Origin: Pleodorina starrii
Taxonomy: Eukaryota > Chlorophyta > Chlorophyceae > Chlamydomonadales > Volvocaceae
Length of the DNA: 64,000 nucleotides
Reading direction: 5' to 3'
NCBI GenBank assembly: GCA_030267565.1
Contig: BRXU01000005.1
Location: forward strand, 3,971,501-4,035,500
Below, piece after piece: positions 1 to 13,100 of the stretch. The notes beneath the pieces are model-generated. The model was not told where the DNA came from. It made no database searches and saw only the letters and a program-made list of their open reading frames with translations. Position numbers and translations under genes: made by a program. Position 1 is the stretch's first letter. Each line of letters starts with the position of its first letter.

Positions 1-1240
1 GATGAGACGCGCGGCTCCACCTCCCTCCTTAGCCGTGCGTCAAAAACGGGCAACGCTCGAGTCAAGCCCAACCCACCTGCTGCTCCCGTACAGCATCATC
101 CGCCTCGCTAACCTAGCAGGCTTTGTTCGGTCGGCGTCAGCATGCTTGCACGGCACCCGACGCAGAGCGCCGCTGCCCTAAAACTTCTGCTTCTGCTTTT
201 CCCGGTGTAGTACACGGACGCACGCACTCGCATCACCGGCACTGCTTGCCCGCCCCCCAAGCACCACAGCCCTACGCCAAGAGCAGTAAGGGAAGTGGGC
301 AGCAGTGACAGCAACAACTGACCCACGGGTCACCAGCAGCGACTCGCGAGCGGCAAGCCGAGGCGCCCATTAAACCACCCAGGGTCTATCTGGAGTTCAC
401 TGTCACAGCCACACCACACCAACGAACCGCCAGTGGCACCTGCAGCCGCGCGAACCGCTGACCGGCAGGGACCGGGGCAAGCAGCACCGCGGGCCACGCA
501 GACGGGTGGGTGGCTGTCTGGCTGACTAGACTTTCCCGCCGTAAGGCACCTGAGCTAACGTCTTGACATCCCTAGACAGCCCACACCTAATCACCTACCC
601 ACACAGCCGCACGGCCGCATAAACCAAAAAACGAGGCGCCCACCCCCGCGGTCGGAGCATCCGTTGCAGCCACCATTGCTCCCCAGTCCCCTCCCCTGGC
701 CCTCTCATTTCCTGCAACACTATCTTATCTTCCCGTCTGTCTACCAACCCATACGCACGGACGCCACCGTCCCGGGTAGTGCTGATCCTGCTCACTGCTC
801 ACTACCCCCTGCTGAAACAAAATATCTGCATCACCCGAATCACCCGAAGAGTCACACGACTCCGCAACTGCGTTGCCCGGCGGCGGCAATCAGTTCACCC
901 TAAATCCCACGATCCGCACCCCCCCGGGTGGCGGTGTCCCCTGTGGCTCAACACACGTGACGCCCCGCTGTGCACCACTCGTGCTCGCTATCTGAAACCC
1001 CCGACTGACTCCCAAACAGTGCCGGGCGTCCAGTCCAGCGCGAATACCGGTACCATCGCATGCAGCGTGAACACCACAACCAGCCGCAACGCAGCCACCA
1101 CCACCACACCGACAACGTGCACAGCCCAAGAGAGCGCGTAGCGCCAGTGCGAGCGAGCTAGCACCGGTGCCGTCCGCATACCCCTATCCCCGGCGCGCCT
1201 GCACGACTTCCCCCTCCACTCCACGCCCGCGCTGGGGCTT

Positions 1241-1256
1241 GGGGTTTTAGGGTTTT
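1241..1256 (+). repeat. Interstitial telomere-like motif (TTTTAGGG type)
   Basis: The sequence GGGGTTTTAGGGTTTT matches about two units of TTTTAGGG, the telomere repeat known from Chlamydomonas. It is too short to be a telomere and is surrounded by unique sequence. Confidence 0.5.
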
Positions 1257-1351
1257 GTTGAGTACTGCGCGAGGCGAGCCGTTGCATGGCGCCCTTGTCG
1301 CGGCGGCAGCACATCTTCCGTTCACTTCTCTTGCCCGGCTAACCACTGCTG

Positions 1352-1373
1352 CCCTAAAACCAACCCTAAACCC
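1352..1373 (-). repeat. Interstitial telomere-like motif, opposite orientation
   Basis: CCCTAAAACC followed by AACCCTAAACCC gives one TTTTAGGG-type and one TTTAGGG-type unit on the minus strand, about 100 bp from the oppositely oriented copy at 1241. Confidence 0.45.
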
Positions 1374-2139
1374 CCACCCGCCGGCCCCGGGCCCCCTGGC
1401 AGTACAAGCGCACGCTCCTCCCAGTCCACACAGGCTCCATCGATGGAGCCTTTCAGCGGCCGCCCTCCTGTCCCCTCCCCGTGATTGCCGCCTCTGAAGA
1501 ACTAAAGGCCCAAATGTAAGGCCCACATGTGCCAATCCCACGCTTGCAGGGGGATCAACGCAACCGACCCACCATCGCCACACTGCGGGACTTGACAACA
1601 CGATAAATTCCATCCACCCCACCCTTGCTTCACGCCGTTTCAAAGAAGACAAAATCGCAAGCTGTCGGCGCCCCACCGGGGGCGCATCCTCCGCGCAAAG
1701 AAGTAAACGACAAAGCCGTGGCGCCGCACCGCGCCGCGCAGTTCAAATCGGGCCCAATCCCAAGGCACTCCCCATCCTGCAACAACAGGCGCAGAACCTT
1801 CCGTCCGCGCATTCCCAGCGTCCGAGTCCTTACTCCCGATAACAAAAACACCCTGCCCAGTACCCACCCAGCCAAAGCGCCCAACGCATGTCCAGAGTCG
1901 CCCAACGCACCAGACTCGGCAAGCGCCCAACGCACCAGAGTCGCAAAAGCGCCCACAGTCGGCTACAGCGGGCCAGTACAGCGACCCGCAACCGCAACCC
2001 GATTTCCCACGCACAACGACACTTAACCGAGGATGTGACCCCCCTGCAAGCAAATGCGCGCGCCCATCCTGGCCACAGCCGCCCCCGCCGCCGCCTCTTC
2101 CGTCCTCTTAGGCCGCTCCCGACATCGATAAAAAAAAAT

Positions 2140-5100
2140 CTACTTCCAGGCCGCCGCCACAGGTGCGGCCGCTGCGGCGCGGCCCCTGCCCCTCCCCCTC
2201 CCCGGCTTCCGGCCCCTCCCCCGCCCCGTCGCGGCCTCTCCCAAGGTGTCCACCGCGGGCGTCGAGGCGCCATTGTTGGCGGCGGCTTCCGCCTTCGGCC
2301 GCCCGCGGCCTCGTCCCGCGCCCCCCGCCGCCCCCCGCCCCCGGCCCGGCCCGCGTCCCCGCCCCCGGCCTCCGCCCCGACCGGCTCGCCCGCCGTCGCT
2401 GTCGGCGTCGCCGCCGCTGCTGGGTACCTCCTCCATGCCTCCACTGCCGCTCTTTGGCGCTGACGCATCAGCCCCTTGGCGCTGCTCCTCCGCCGCCGCC
2501 GCGACCGCCGTCGCCGCCTCCACCCCCTCAGCCTTCTCTTGCCGCGGCCCATCATCATCCGGCCGCCCCGGCTTCGCCGCTTCCACTGCTCCGCGGCGCG
2601 ACTCCAGGGCCGACTTCGCCGCCGTCTTCTTGCCTTCTTCCCCGCTCGCAAGCTCCTTGGCTGTGGCCGTGGGCTTCAGCGCACCCTTCTTTGAAACCAA
2701 CGGCGCTGCTGCTGCCGCCGCCGCCGCCGCCGTCGCCGTCGAGGCGGTAGCGGGCCCGGCACGCCGGCCCCGGGGCTTGCGTTCCGGCGCCGTCTCGGCC
2801 TTGCGATCGCCGCCGACGCCGCTGCCGCCGCCGCCGTTGCGATGCCCCTCTTTCTCAGAACTGCTCTCGGGCATCTCGTAAGGATCGAGCTGCTCCTTCT
2901 TCATCCGGCGGGACGCCTCCGCCTCTGCCTCCTCGGAATTGACCTTTACGGTCGCCGTCCAGACCTTCAAGCGCTTCTTGGGGACAGCCTTTTGCGGCTG
3001 GCTGGCGCCATCGCCGGGCAAAGCGACGGCGCCGTCGTCGCCGGCCGCTGCCGCCGCCGCCGGCGGCGGCGCCTCGTCCGGCTGCGGCGCGTCCTTGTTA
3101 GAGTCCCGGGGCCGCTTCCGGGCGGCAACCGCTCCTGACTGCTTCTGCGTCTGATGTGGGTCATCGGAGCCGGCAGCAGCGGGGCCGTCGGCGGCAGCGG
3201 GGCCGTCGGCGGCAGCGACGGTAGTGGCTCCATCGGCGGCAGCGGCGGCCGGGCTCGATATGGTGCGGCGGACGGAGCGGCGGGCGGGGCTGGCGGCGGC
3301 CATGGCTGATGCCGTGATCTTCGCCGCCGCGACCCGCTTCGCCAGTCGGCCGCCGTCGACGCGGCGGACGTCAGGCGCGGCAGCGCCAGACGGGCCGGCG
3401 GCGGGCTGCGCACCAGCCAACGCCGCCACCTGACCCGAGCCTGCGCTCAGGTGGCCATTTTCTGCTGCGGGGACAGAACAGCCGACAGCGGCGCCGTCAG
3501 CGGCGGCGGCGCCATCGCCGGCAGCAGCGCCTCTGCGCTTCGGAGATGCGAGCGACGCCTCGGCGGAGTGGGCCGGCGACGCGGCGCGCTTTCGCCCCCC
3601 TACCCGCGGCGGCGCCGGCGTCGGCTGCTTGCGCCGGCCACGGCCATGCGCCGCGCCCGCGCTCGCGCCCTGGCCGCCGTCCGCTGTTCCTGTGGCAACC
3701 GACGGGCCTAATGGGTGCCCGATGCTCGCATCAGCTGCGACGCTACCGCTGCCGCCCGCGCCCGCGGCGCCCGCGCCTGCAGCGACGGCGGCGGCGTCCC
3801 GCGCCGCCGCCTCCTTCACCTCCACCAAGATGCCCAGCTCCAGGGGACCCCTCACGGTGCCGCCGTCAGTCTCCGAGGCGACCGCTGCGTTGAGCACGCC
3901 CACAGGATCCAGGACCGGCACCGGGGCGGCGGCAGTGGCTGCTGGGGCTGCTGGGGCAGGTGCAGCCGTTGGCTTCTCGTCCTCGCCCCGCGGCCCATCC
4001 CCCACCGCTCCCTTCCGCGGCTCCATCGTCCTCTCAGGCGACGGCGGCGGCGTGACATCGCCGTCGCTGTCGTCCCCTCCTGCCGCTCCCTCGCCCCCAG
4101 AAGACGACGACGGCGGCGGTGTGACGTCGTCGTCGCTTTCCTCGTCGCCCTCCGCCGCCTCCAAACCGTCTCTCGGCAGCAGCGGCTGTATCTGCACGCC
4201 ATGACTGCCTCCTTCGCCGCTGGCGCCGACGACCGCCGCCGCCTCCGGCGCAGCAACGTCAGCGCCAGCGTCGGCGGCGACGCCAGCGGCCTTCCCGACA
4301 GCGACGTCAGCCGCTTGCCCCGGCTCAGGCTCCACGCCTCCGCTGCCGCTGCTGTCGCTCTCACCACCGTCGTCATCGCTGCTGCTGGTCTGACGTGTGC
4401 TGCCGCCCTCCTCCTCCTCCGATGACGACGATGACGACGAGCCATCGCTACCGCTACCAGTACCGCTACTGCCACTGCTCTTGCTGTCGTCGCTTTCCGA
4501 CGAAGTGTCAGAGGAGCTGCTGCCAGCGCCAGCGCCGTCAATGGGAGCGGGCTCGTCCTGTACGACAGCGGCAGCGGCCGGTTCCGGAGCATCGACGGCC
4601 ATCGGCTCCGCACCTGCAGCCTCCTCCCCGCCGGCGCCCTCGGAACCGGCGTCGCTGCTGCTGCTGCTGCTAGTGCCCTCGTCGCTGCTGCCGCTGCTGT
4701 CGCTGTCACTGCCACTGTCATCGCCGTCATGGCTGCTGCTCGCCCGGGCAGCGTCCGCGGCCTCTGCAGCACCGCCTTCGCCATCGCCACTGCCACTGCC
4801 GCCGCCGCTACTGCTGCCGCCGCGGCTGCTCTCAGATCCGCCCTCGGCGATGCTGTCGCCCTCCGCGCTTCCGCTTTCCGTGCTTTCCCCCGCAGCGCCG
4901 CTTCCGCTGCCTCCGTCTCCATCACCTCCGCCTTCAGCGTTGCCACCCGCCTCAGCGCTCCCTGCCTCCACGCTTCCGCCCTCTTCATCACTGCTGCCGC
5001 TGTCGCTGTCGCTGCTGCCGCTGCTATCATCATCACTGCCGCTACTGATACTGCTATTGCTAGTACTGCTGTCGCCGCTGCTGCTGGTGCTTGTGTTATT

Positions 5101-6444
5101 CGAACCGAGTGGTTCATCCTTTGGTTCCTGTGTGACAGCGAGCGGTCGGATGACCGCCAGGGTCGGCTCTGGGGTCTTGAAGGCGGCCGGGGGCATGGGC
5201 CGGCCCTCCAGGTCCCTCACGGCCGCAGCGATTCGAGCCTCCCGCTCCGCCTCCGAGTCGGCGCCCTCCGCCGACGTATCGCTGCCGTCGCCGTCGCCGC
5301 CGCCATCATCACCGCCGCCGCCGCCGCCGCTGCCGCTGCTGTTACTGGGGCTCTTGCCGCTGCCCTCTCCGCTGCTGCTTTCGCTGCCCTGCTGACCGCT
5401 GTTCTCACTGCTGCCGTCCGAGCTGCCTTCCTCCTCACTGCCGCTGCTCCCACTACTACGGCTCCTGCTGCTGCTGCTCTCACTGCCCCCGGGGGAGCCA
5501 GAGCCACCGCTGTCACCGGCGCCGAGGCGGCCGTCACCGCCGCGGCCCTCCGCGCCTCCCCCGGCTCCCTCGCCGCCACCCGCATCATCGCCCCCGCCTG
5601 CCTTGCCTTCGCTCTCCGACCGGCCCTCGGCCCCGCCCTCCGACACATCCGCCGACGTGGCTCCGGAGCCGCTTGTGTCAGCGCCGCTGGTTCCGGAGCT
5701 GCTCGTGTCGGTGCTGGAGCTGGTAGCGGTGCTGTGGCTGGCGGCAGCTGCTCCAGCTGCTCTGGCGGCGGCGGCTTCAAGGCCAGGCTCCGTGCCGACC
5801 CGCGGGTCGGCATCTTGAGCGGGGGCGGCGGCGCCGGCTGCGTCAGGGCGGCCTACATCGGGCTGCTGTTGGGAGTCTTGGGACTTGTCCTCCTCATCCT
5901 CGGATGACGACTCGGTGGACGACCCGTCCGTGTCAGCAGAGCTGCTTTCGCCGTCAGCACCCTCATTGCCCTCGCCGCCGCCGCCGTCACCACCGCTGCC
6001 GTCCATGTCAACATCACCGCCGTCACCAGCATCCTCATCAGGGCCGGCCGCCCCTCCGGCCGGGCGAGCTCCTTCCTCTTCCTCCTCCGCCTCCTCCTCT
6101 TCCTCCCCTTCCTCGCCGCCCTCCCCCTCATCTTCCTCGCTGCTAGCGGCCCCGTCCCTGCCACTGCCGCTGCTGCTACCACCAGTGCCGCCCACGCTGC
6201 CGTTGCTGCCGCCGCCGCTGCGGCCGTCCTCCTGCGATGCATCATCCGGTGCCAGATCGGCAGCAGCGGCGGCGGCGGCGGCGGCGACAGCGGCCGCGGC
6301 AGCGGCCTCCGCGGCGGCGACGGCGGCGGCGGCGGCGGCGGCGCCGTCGCCGCCGCCGTCGCTCATCTTCTCGTCATCCGCGTCTTCGTGATCGTTGCTG
6401 TCGCCGCCGCTGCCATCGTCGCTGGCATCACCAGCGCTCTCAGC

Positions 6445-6479
<35 letters not shown>

Positions 6480-7079
6480 TACTGCCGTCGGCGATGGCGA
6501 CATCATCGACTCCGGCAGCGGGAGATGCCAAATGGCCATCCAGAGGCGGGGGCTCCGCCGCCGCCGCAGCACCGCCGTTTCCAATGTGATCTGCGGTGGC
6601 CGCGGCAGTGCCGGGCGTCAGCGCGTCAATGCCGCCAGCGGGCGCCTCTGGCGCCGGCGCCGCGCCGTTAGCCGCTGTCGCTGGAAGTCGGTCCTGCGCC
6701 CCTGCGGCGAAGCGGGGAGGGATTTGGGCGCCGCCGGGCTCAAGACCTACCGGGCAAATCTCACAAGATGCGTGTGTGCCGATGCGTGGTTAAAAGCTGT
6801 CCGCGTCATGGCTCACCGCGTCAAAGGACATGCGTGTGAGACAACGATGACGCCGGCCAATTACCATCGTCGCGCTTTCGGGCGCCGATGGTGCGTCGGC
6901 TCGGCTCGGCTCAGTTATCACAACAACACAGGGCCTGACAAAAAGTCTAGGGGCTCCGGGCCTTCGCACCTACTGCGCTCCCATCATCACTGTCACTGCC
7001 CGAGCCGCTACCTCCGCTGCTACTGCTACTGCTGCCGCCTTTGCCGCTAGAGCTGCCCGACGGCGCACCGCCGCCAGAC

Positions 7080-7110
<31 letters not shown>

Positions 7111-10100
7111 CGCCGTTGCTGCTACTGCTCTTCTTCTCGTCATCGCTTTCGTCGCTGCTGCTGTCGCTGCTGCTGCTGCCGCTGCCGTCAGCATCGGCCT
7201 TGTCATCACCGTCGCCCGCATCCCTGCCCGCCTCCTTCCCCTTCTCCTCCATCTCCTCCTCCTCAACCTCCTCCGATGACGACGATGACGAAGAGCCATC
7301 ACTACCGCTACCGCTACCACTACTGCCACTGCTCTTGCTGTCGTCGCTTTCCGACGAAGTGGCAGAGGAGCTGCTGCCGTCGCCAGCACCGTCGCCAGCG
7401 CCGTCAATGGGAGCGGGCTCGTCCTGTACGGCAGCGGCAGGGGCCGGTTCCGGAGCATCGACGGCCATTGGCTCCGCACCTGCAGCCTCCTCCCCGCCGG
7501 CGCCCTCGGAATCGGCGTCGCTGCTGCTGCTGCTGCTAGTGCCCTCGTCGCTGCCACTGCTGCCACTGCTGCTACTGCTGCTGTCATCGCTGCTGCTGCT
7601 GCTCCGGCCGCTGCTGGCTCCGCCATCGCCATCGCCCTCGGCCGCTGCGACGCCCTCACCGCTCTTGCCACCGTCGCTCTCCTGGCGGCTCGTGCCGCTG
7701 CTGCTGCTACTGCTGCTCGTCCCACTTGAGCTGCTATCGTCCTCGCTACTGCTGCCACTACTGCTGCTGCGGCTGCTACTGCCATCCCCGCCTCCAACAC
7801 CTCCTGGGACGTCCTCGGTAGGGCCGTTGCGCAGGCCACCGCTGCCTGTAGCGGCGGCGGCGGCGGCGGTGGTGGTGGCGGCGGCGGCGGCGGTGGTGGC
7901 GCCCTGCGAGGGCGCCGAACCTGCGGCGGTCGCCTCCGCGGACTTGGCGGCGGCGGCGGCGGCGGCGGCAGCCGCGCCGCGGGCTTTGGCGCCCGTGGCG
8001 GCATTGGAGGCTTTCGGGGCCGCTGCTGCTTTCTCTGACCCTGTGGCTGTGGCGGCAGGTTGCACCGCCGCCGGGGCGCGGCCACTCGTTCCGGCCCCGG
8101 ACCCGGCAGCGGCGTTGGCGTTGGCGGCGGCGGCTGCGGCGGCTGCGGCTGTTCCAGCCGCTGTAGTACCCGCGGGTCCCGCTTGGACGACGGAGCCGGG
8201 CTGCGACGCCGCGCGGCGTGCGCCTCCGTTCGACATCGACCGCATCACGTTCAAGCCGTACCTGTACGGCGCCGTACAGTAAAAGGGACAATGGTCCAGG
8301 TCATCAGGCGCGCTGGGGCACGCACGCCGTCATTCGGGCGGCCCGGGGCTCGCCGCGCCAAAGGCACCACCCGCGCCAAAGGCACCACGCGCACCAAACC
8401 GCAACCAAACCCCCATGTGCCACGTCCCCGCGCCCGCCCCCAAAAACCGCAAACTGTTCATCGCGAAACGACGCTATACGATCCGCTGCCACTGCATCGC
8501 AACGCAAAAACATGACACTCCTCGTAAGGGAGACAAGGCGAAACACACCCACACACACACGCGCGCGCACGACACTTCCGGCACTCACTTCTGGACCGTG
8601 AACTTGGCAGTCTCGGCCAGCTTCCTGCTCTGCGCCTGCATCGACTGGAAGCGCTGCTCCAGATCCGGACCCGCAGCGGCCGCCGCACCGCCGGAGGCGC
8701 CGCCGCCGCCGCTGTTGCCGCTGTTGCCGCTCTTGCCGCTGCCGCCTCCGGCGGCAGCGGCAGCGGCGGCGGCTGCCGCCGCCGCTGCCGCTGCCGCCGC
8801 CGCCGCTGCCGCCGCCGCCGTCTCCTGCGCGCATCGCGCCATAAACTCCTCCACGGCTGCCAGCTGGACATGAATGGCCGACACCACCGACTGCATTTCC
8901 GTCGCCAGTTGCGGACTGACGCCGGGCACCAGCGCCATGACGGTGGTGGCAAAGTGGGGCAGCATGAACGAGGTGAGGGTGCGCAGCGGCGGCAGGAGCT
9001 CCTCCACGAGCAGCTTGGAGGCGCAGACAGACAGAGTGAACGGAGTCTGTACGGCAGGCCGCAGCCGGCGGCTCATCTCCGCGAGGGCCTGATGCGTGAG
9101 GCCCGCGGCAGAGCTGGTGGCGCCGGCGCCGCCGCTGGCGGCGGTGGCGGCGCCTGGCGGCGCCGCAGCCGCCGGCGGCAGCGGCGGCGCGGCCGCGGCC
9201 GCGGCCGCAGCCGCTGTCTTGGCCTTGGCCTTGGCCTTGCCTGCCGCTGGCGCTGGTGCCGTCTCGGGTTCCGGTTGTGAGCGCGCAGGGGCCGCAGCTG
9301 GCGCGGTGGGTGGAGCGCCAGCGGCGGCGGCGGCGGCGGCAGCAGCGGTGGCGGCGGCGGCGGCGACGGCGGCGGCAATGCCGTTTGGCGCCGCTGCCGC
9401 ATCGGCGGCGTTTGCGAGGGTAGCGGACGGCTGGATAACGGGCATCTTGAGCGAGGGTTGAGCCGCCTCCTGCGCGACCGGGGGGGGGCATGAGATCCGT
9501 TTCCGCATCCGCACAGTAACGATATGTACGCATGCAAGCACTCACGCACGATATGAACGCACACGTGTGTATACCGTAGATCCAGACGTGCGCGCGGCGC
9601 ACCGCCACAACGCGGTCACCCATTAGGGCCTTGCATGCAGAGGCGTGGCATCCACCCGCAATGGTCGCAGACAAGAACCCACCCAACCGCTTACGCCATG
9701 CCCCTGCCCGCAATCAGAACGAAGGCCCCTAGGCGCTATGCCCCCATTCAACAAGCATAAAGACATTCAGACGGGATGGCAAAGAAGCTGTGCCTGTGTA
9801 AACGGACGGGGTGGCAAGGAATGGACGGGATGGCAAGAAAGCTGTGCCTGTGTAAACACACCTCATGGGCCCATATAAAGCACAGGTTTGACACAACCTC
9901 GAAACACACAGCACAACACGCTCGACGAAAAGGGAAAACCAACCCTGGCCTGACCCTCCGAGGCTCCGACCTAGCAGGGCGACTCACCGCTAGCAGGGCG
10001 GCCACGTTGGGCAAGGACCCCAGCAGCTCCTCAGCCGCCACCGACCCGCGGGTCGCCGCACCCGCCAGGAGCTCCCGCGGACCGCCCTCCGCGGCGAGCG

Positions 10101-13100
10101 ACCGCGCGCAGCGCTTCAGCTTCTTCCATGGCGGCATGTGAAAGAGCTCGTCGTACAGGTACGACAGCGCGGTACAGGCGCGCAGCAGCTCGCAGTCGCC
10201 CGTACGCCAGGGCAGCAGCTGCGCGCATGGTGATTGCAGTGGATACGCCGGGGGCCATGCGTGTGTAAAGGAGCAAGCCAATCAATCAATGTGCGTTTGT
10301 GTTCAACTCATTGGCGGTCGTAACCGTGATGACGATGATGATGAGGATGGTCATGATGGTTAAATATGATGGTGATAATGGTCGTGAGGAGGAGGAGGAG
10401 GAGGATATCGGTATGTTTACTGGAGTGGCGTAAAAAGAGGTCATCCGCCGGCACCTCTCTGCGTCGTATGCCGGGTTGCCGGCCCCTCTTTGCCTCGCAC
10501 GCCGGCCGCTCCCAGCGGTACAGACAGACCTTCAGGACGTTGGCGCCCAACGGCTTCCGCCACGCCTGCGGCCGCTCGTCCAAGATCACGGTCAGCGCCA
10601 CCGGCGGCACGCCGTACACTCCACCTCCGTCGCCCTCGCCGCCGCCGTCGCCGGCGTCCTGCATGGCTACGTCGCCCCCCTTGTCACCGTCGCCGCCGCT
10701 GCCGCGGTGCTGGGCGACGAACAGCCTGCGAACGAACGGGGCATTACGTCATGAAAGGCTGGTCAGGGAGTCAGGGTACCTGTATTGTGACCCGTGGAAA
10801 AAGAGGTTGACCCGCCCCTCACAGACGCTTTGCAAACCCAACACTCCAGCCCCCCAGCCCCGCACGTTCCCTTTCCTCGGGCCGCCAGCCGCACCCAACC
10901 CATCTTCCCAAAGCCGGCATCCACGTCCAGCGGCCGACTCCCGTCCACACACGTGATGGATGGACCCATTTGCGGTGAATCGGACCCGGCGGCTCTCACC
11001 CAAACACCCACCCAGAAGCCACACCTGGGCAGAGGCCGCCGTTGCCCAGCCGCGCCTTCGCGCACGCCCCCGCCGCCGCCATCGCCGCCGCTAGCCTCCC
11101 CGCCGGCGACCCGCGCGCGCATCTCCTGGTGACCCACCACCTCTCCCGCCGGATCCAAAGCCTGCCACAGCGCCATGACCGATTCCGGATCCCGTCCCGG
11201 CGCAATCCACGGCACGAAGTCGAACCGTCGCCCGGTGCCGCCCGCCGCCGCCGCGCCGTCCTCATCGCCCCCAGCGGCGGCAGCGGCCTTCTTCGCCTTC
11301 TTATTCTGCCTTCCCCGGGCTTCGCCGCCACCGGCGCCGCCGCCGCCGCCGGCGGCGGCCACGGTGGCATCCGCCTGCTCCGGCACCGACCCGTGGGTCA
11401 GCAAGCTGCGCAGCTGGCTCCAGTGCCTCCGCACTCGCACCAGCAGGCTCGTGTTGACGTTGCGATTGCTGCCGCTGCCACCGCCTCCGGCGGCTCCGGC
11501 GGCTCCGGTTCCGGCTCCGGCTCCGCCCCTGGGCGTCTGTTGCTGCGGCACGAGAAGCACGATGGACTCAAGTCCCGGCTCGGGCGAGGGGATGCGGAAG
11601 ACGTGGCGGCTGGCCAGGACCTGCCCGCCCGAGTCCAGTGATTTCTCGAGTCTGAGGTGAGGTGAGGTGGGGTGAGGTGAGGTGAGGTGAGGTGGGGTGG
11701 GGTGAGGTGAGGTGGGGTGACATGAGGTGAGGTGAGGTGCGGCGGGCTGAGGGTAGAGGTGGGTTGAAGTGGGGAAACACAAAGTTGAGATGAGGGTCTT
11801 AGGGGGGGCGAGGAGAGGAGAGGAGAGGGGAGGGGAGGCCGTATAGCACAGGGCCCCCCGGGCGCAGGCTCCGGAAGCAACAAAGACAATCAGCGAGGAG
11901 CCATGGCAAGGAGCCATTGCGGGTTTTCATAAGCCAGTAGCCAGCCTTGCTTTGCAAGTGCGCCCGCTGCGACCAGGGAGGAGGAAGCCGTTGGGAGGAA
12001 GTCCATCAGCACGGGCCGCATCACATCAACCCCACAACCACATCTTCAGCCACCCGACACACACGAGCTGGCAACCGGAACCGGCACGCAACCGACACGA
12101 CACGCACGACTGGCCGGCCGCCCTTACTCACTTGGGCTTGTAAATCGCCCCCTTGTACGACACCGGCTTGCTGCCCGTGCACTGACGCAACAGGTCCAGA
12201 TCAGCCGAGAGCCGCGCCTCGGCCGCCGACGTCTCCGACAGCGCCTGGCGCAGGCGGGCCACCGCCGCCGCCGGGTCCTCTCCCTCCCCCTCCTCATCAT
12301 CGTGCTGCGCCGTCTCCGCAGCCTCCGGCACGGGCGCGGCCGCAGCGGTGCCGTCAACCCCGAGGCGCCGGCGCTTCCGTTTCTCCTCGCGGCCACCGCC
12401 GTCGCCGTCGCCCTTTTCGGGCTGCTGCTGGTGCTGCTGATGCTTCATTCGAGTCAGCGCGGCCGAGAGCTCCGCCTCCAAAGCCTCCCTGCGGTCGGTT
12501 GGTTGGTTGCGGGAAATGGGAGGTGCCTCGCCGAATGCCCGTCGCTGCGCCGCTTCAGATCTGCTTGCTTGTCGAAGATCTGCTTGTCGATGCAGCAAAG
12601 CAAGCTAGCCCGGGGGCAGGGCATGTGGCGGTGGCTCCTCTCAAAACTTTGAAAACTCTCAAAACTCTCATCCCAAACTCAACTGCGCGGCTCAGAGTGA
12701 GTATGCAGGGCAGCGGCATCCGCACCCAGTCGTGACAACACCCCTTGTTCGGCGCCTCACCTGGCCGATCCAGCCTGCCGCAGCTCCGCTTCCAGCTGCT
12801 GTACGGTGTACGACTGTACGATAGGACCGTCGTTCTCCAGGCTCGCCACCACCGCCAGACGCAACTCCCGCAGCGCCCGGTGCGCCGCCTCCGCGGCACC
12901 GCGGGGCAGGCAGTAGCCCCAGAACAGGGACTGCGCGTCCTCACCGCTGCCGCCGCCGCCGGTGCCGGTGCCGCCTGCAAAGGTGCAGGTAACGTAAATG
13001 CCTTTCACGCAGACAAGTACAGGAAACAACACAGCTCTTGCGAATGCACAAGGACCGGCCCTAGCCCTTCTGTCTTAGCCCTTCTGCCTTGGCCCTTTCT

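Larger units (their letters stand above)
1..2139. other. Spacer / 3' flank of the giant minus-strand gene
   Basis: No coding region is supportable on either strand; open frames here are short, Pro/Arg/Thr-rich and lack splice context. It is the expected 3'-UTR and downstream flank of the minus-strand gene that stops at 2140. The only structured signals are two telomere-like motifs in opposite orientations at 1241-1256 and 1352-1373. I found no convincing TGTAA signal on the minus strand. Confidence 0.5.

Noticed and set aside
2140..6531. A 1,463-codon minus-strand frame as a complete stand-alone gene
   Set aside because: It starts at a TTG, has no upstream ATG in frame before a stop, and its open frame extends 5' to an acceptor that matches the phase of the preceding exon ending at 6970.
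6947..8245. A separate gene starting at the ATG at 8245 (MRSMSNGG)
   Set aside because: The frame continues upstream to an acceptor at 8262-8263 in phase with a GTGAGT donor at 8588, so splicing from the previous exon is the simpler explanation. A promoter in the 340-bp gap was not seen.
2246..8282. Long plus-strand Ser/Pro/Leu-rich open frames opposite the giant gene
   Set aside because: They are antisense shadows of GC-rich Ser/Ala/Gly codon runs; they have no domains and no splice pattern.
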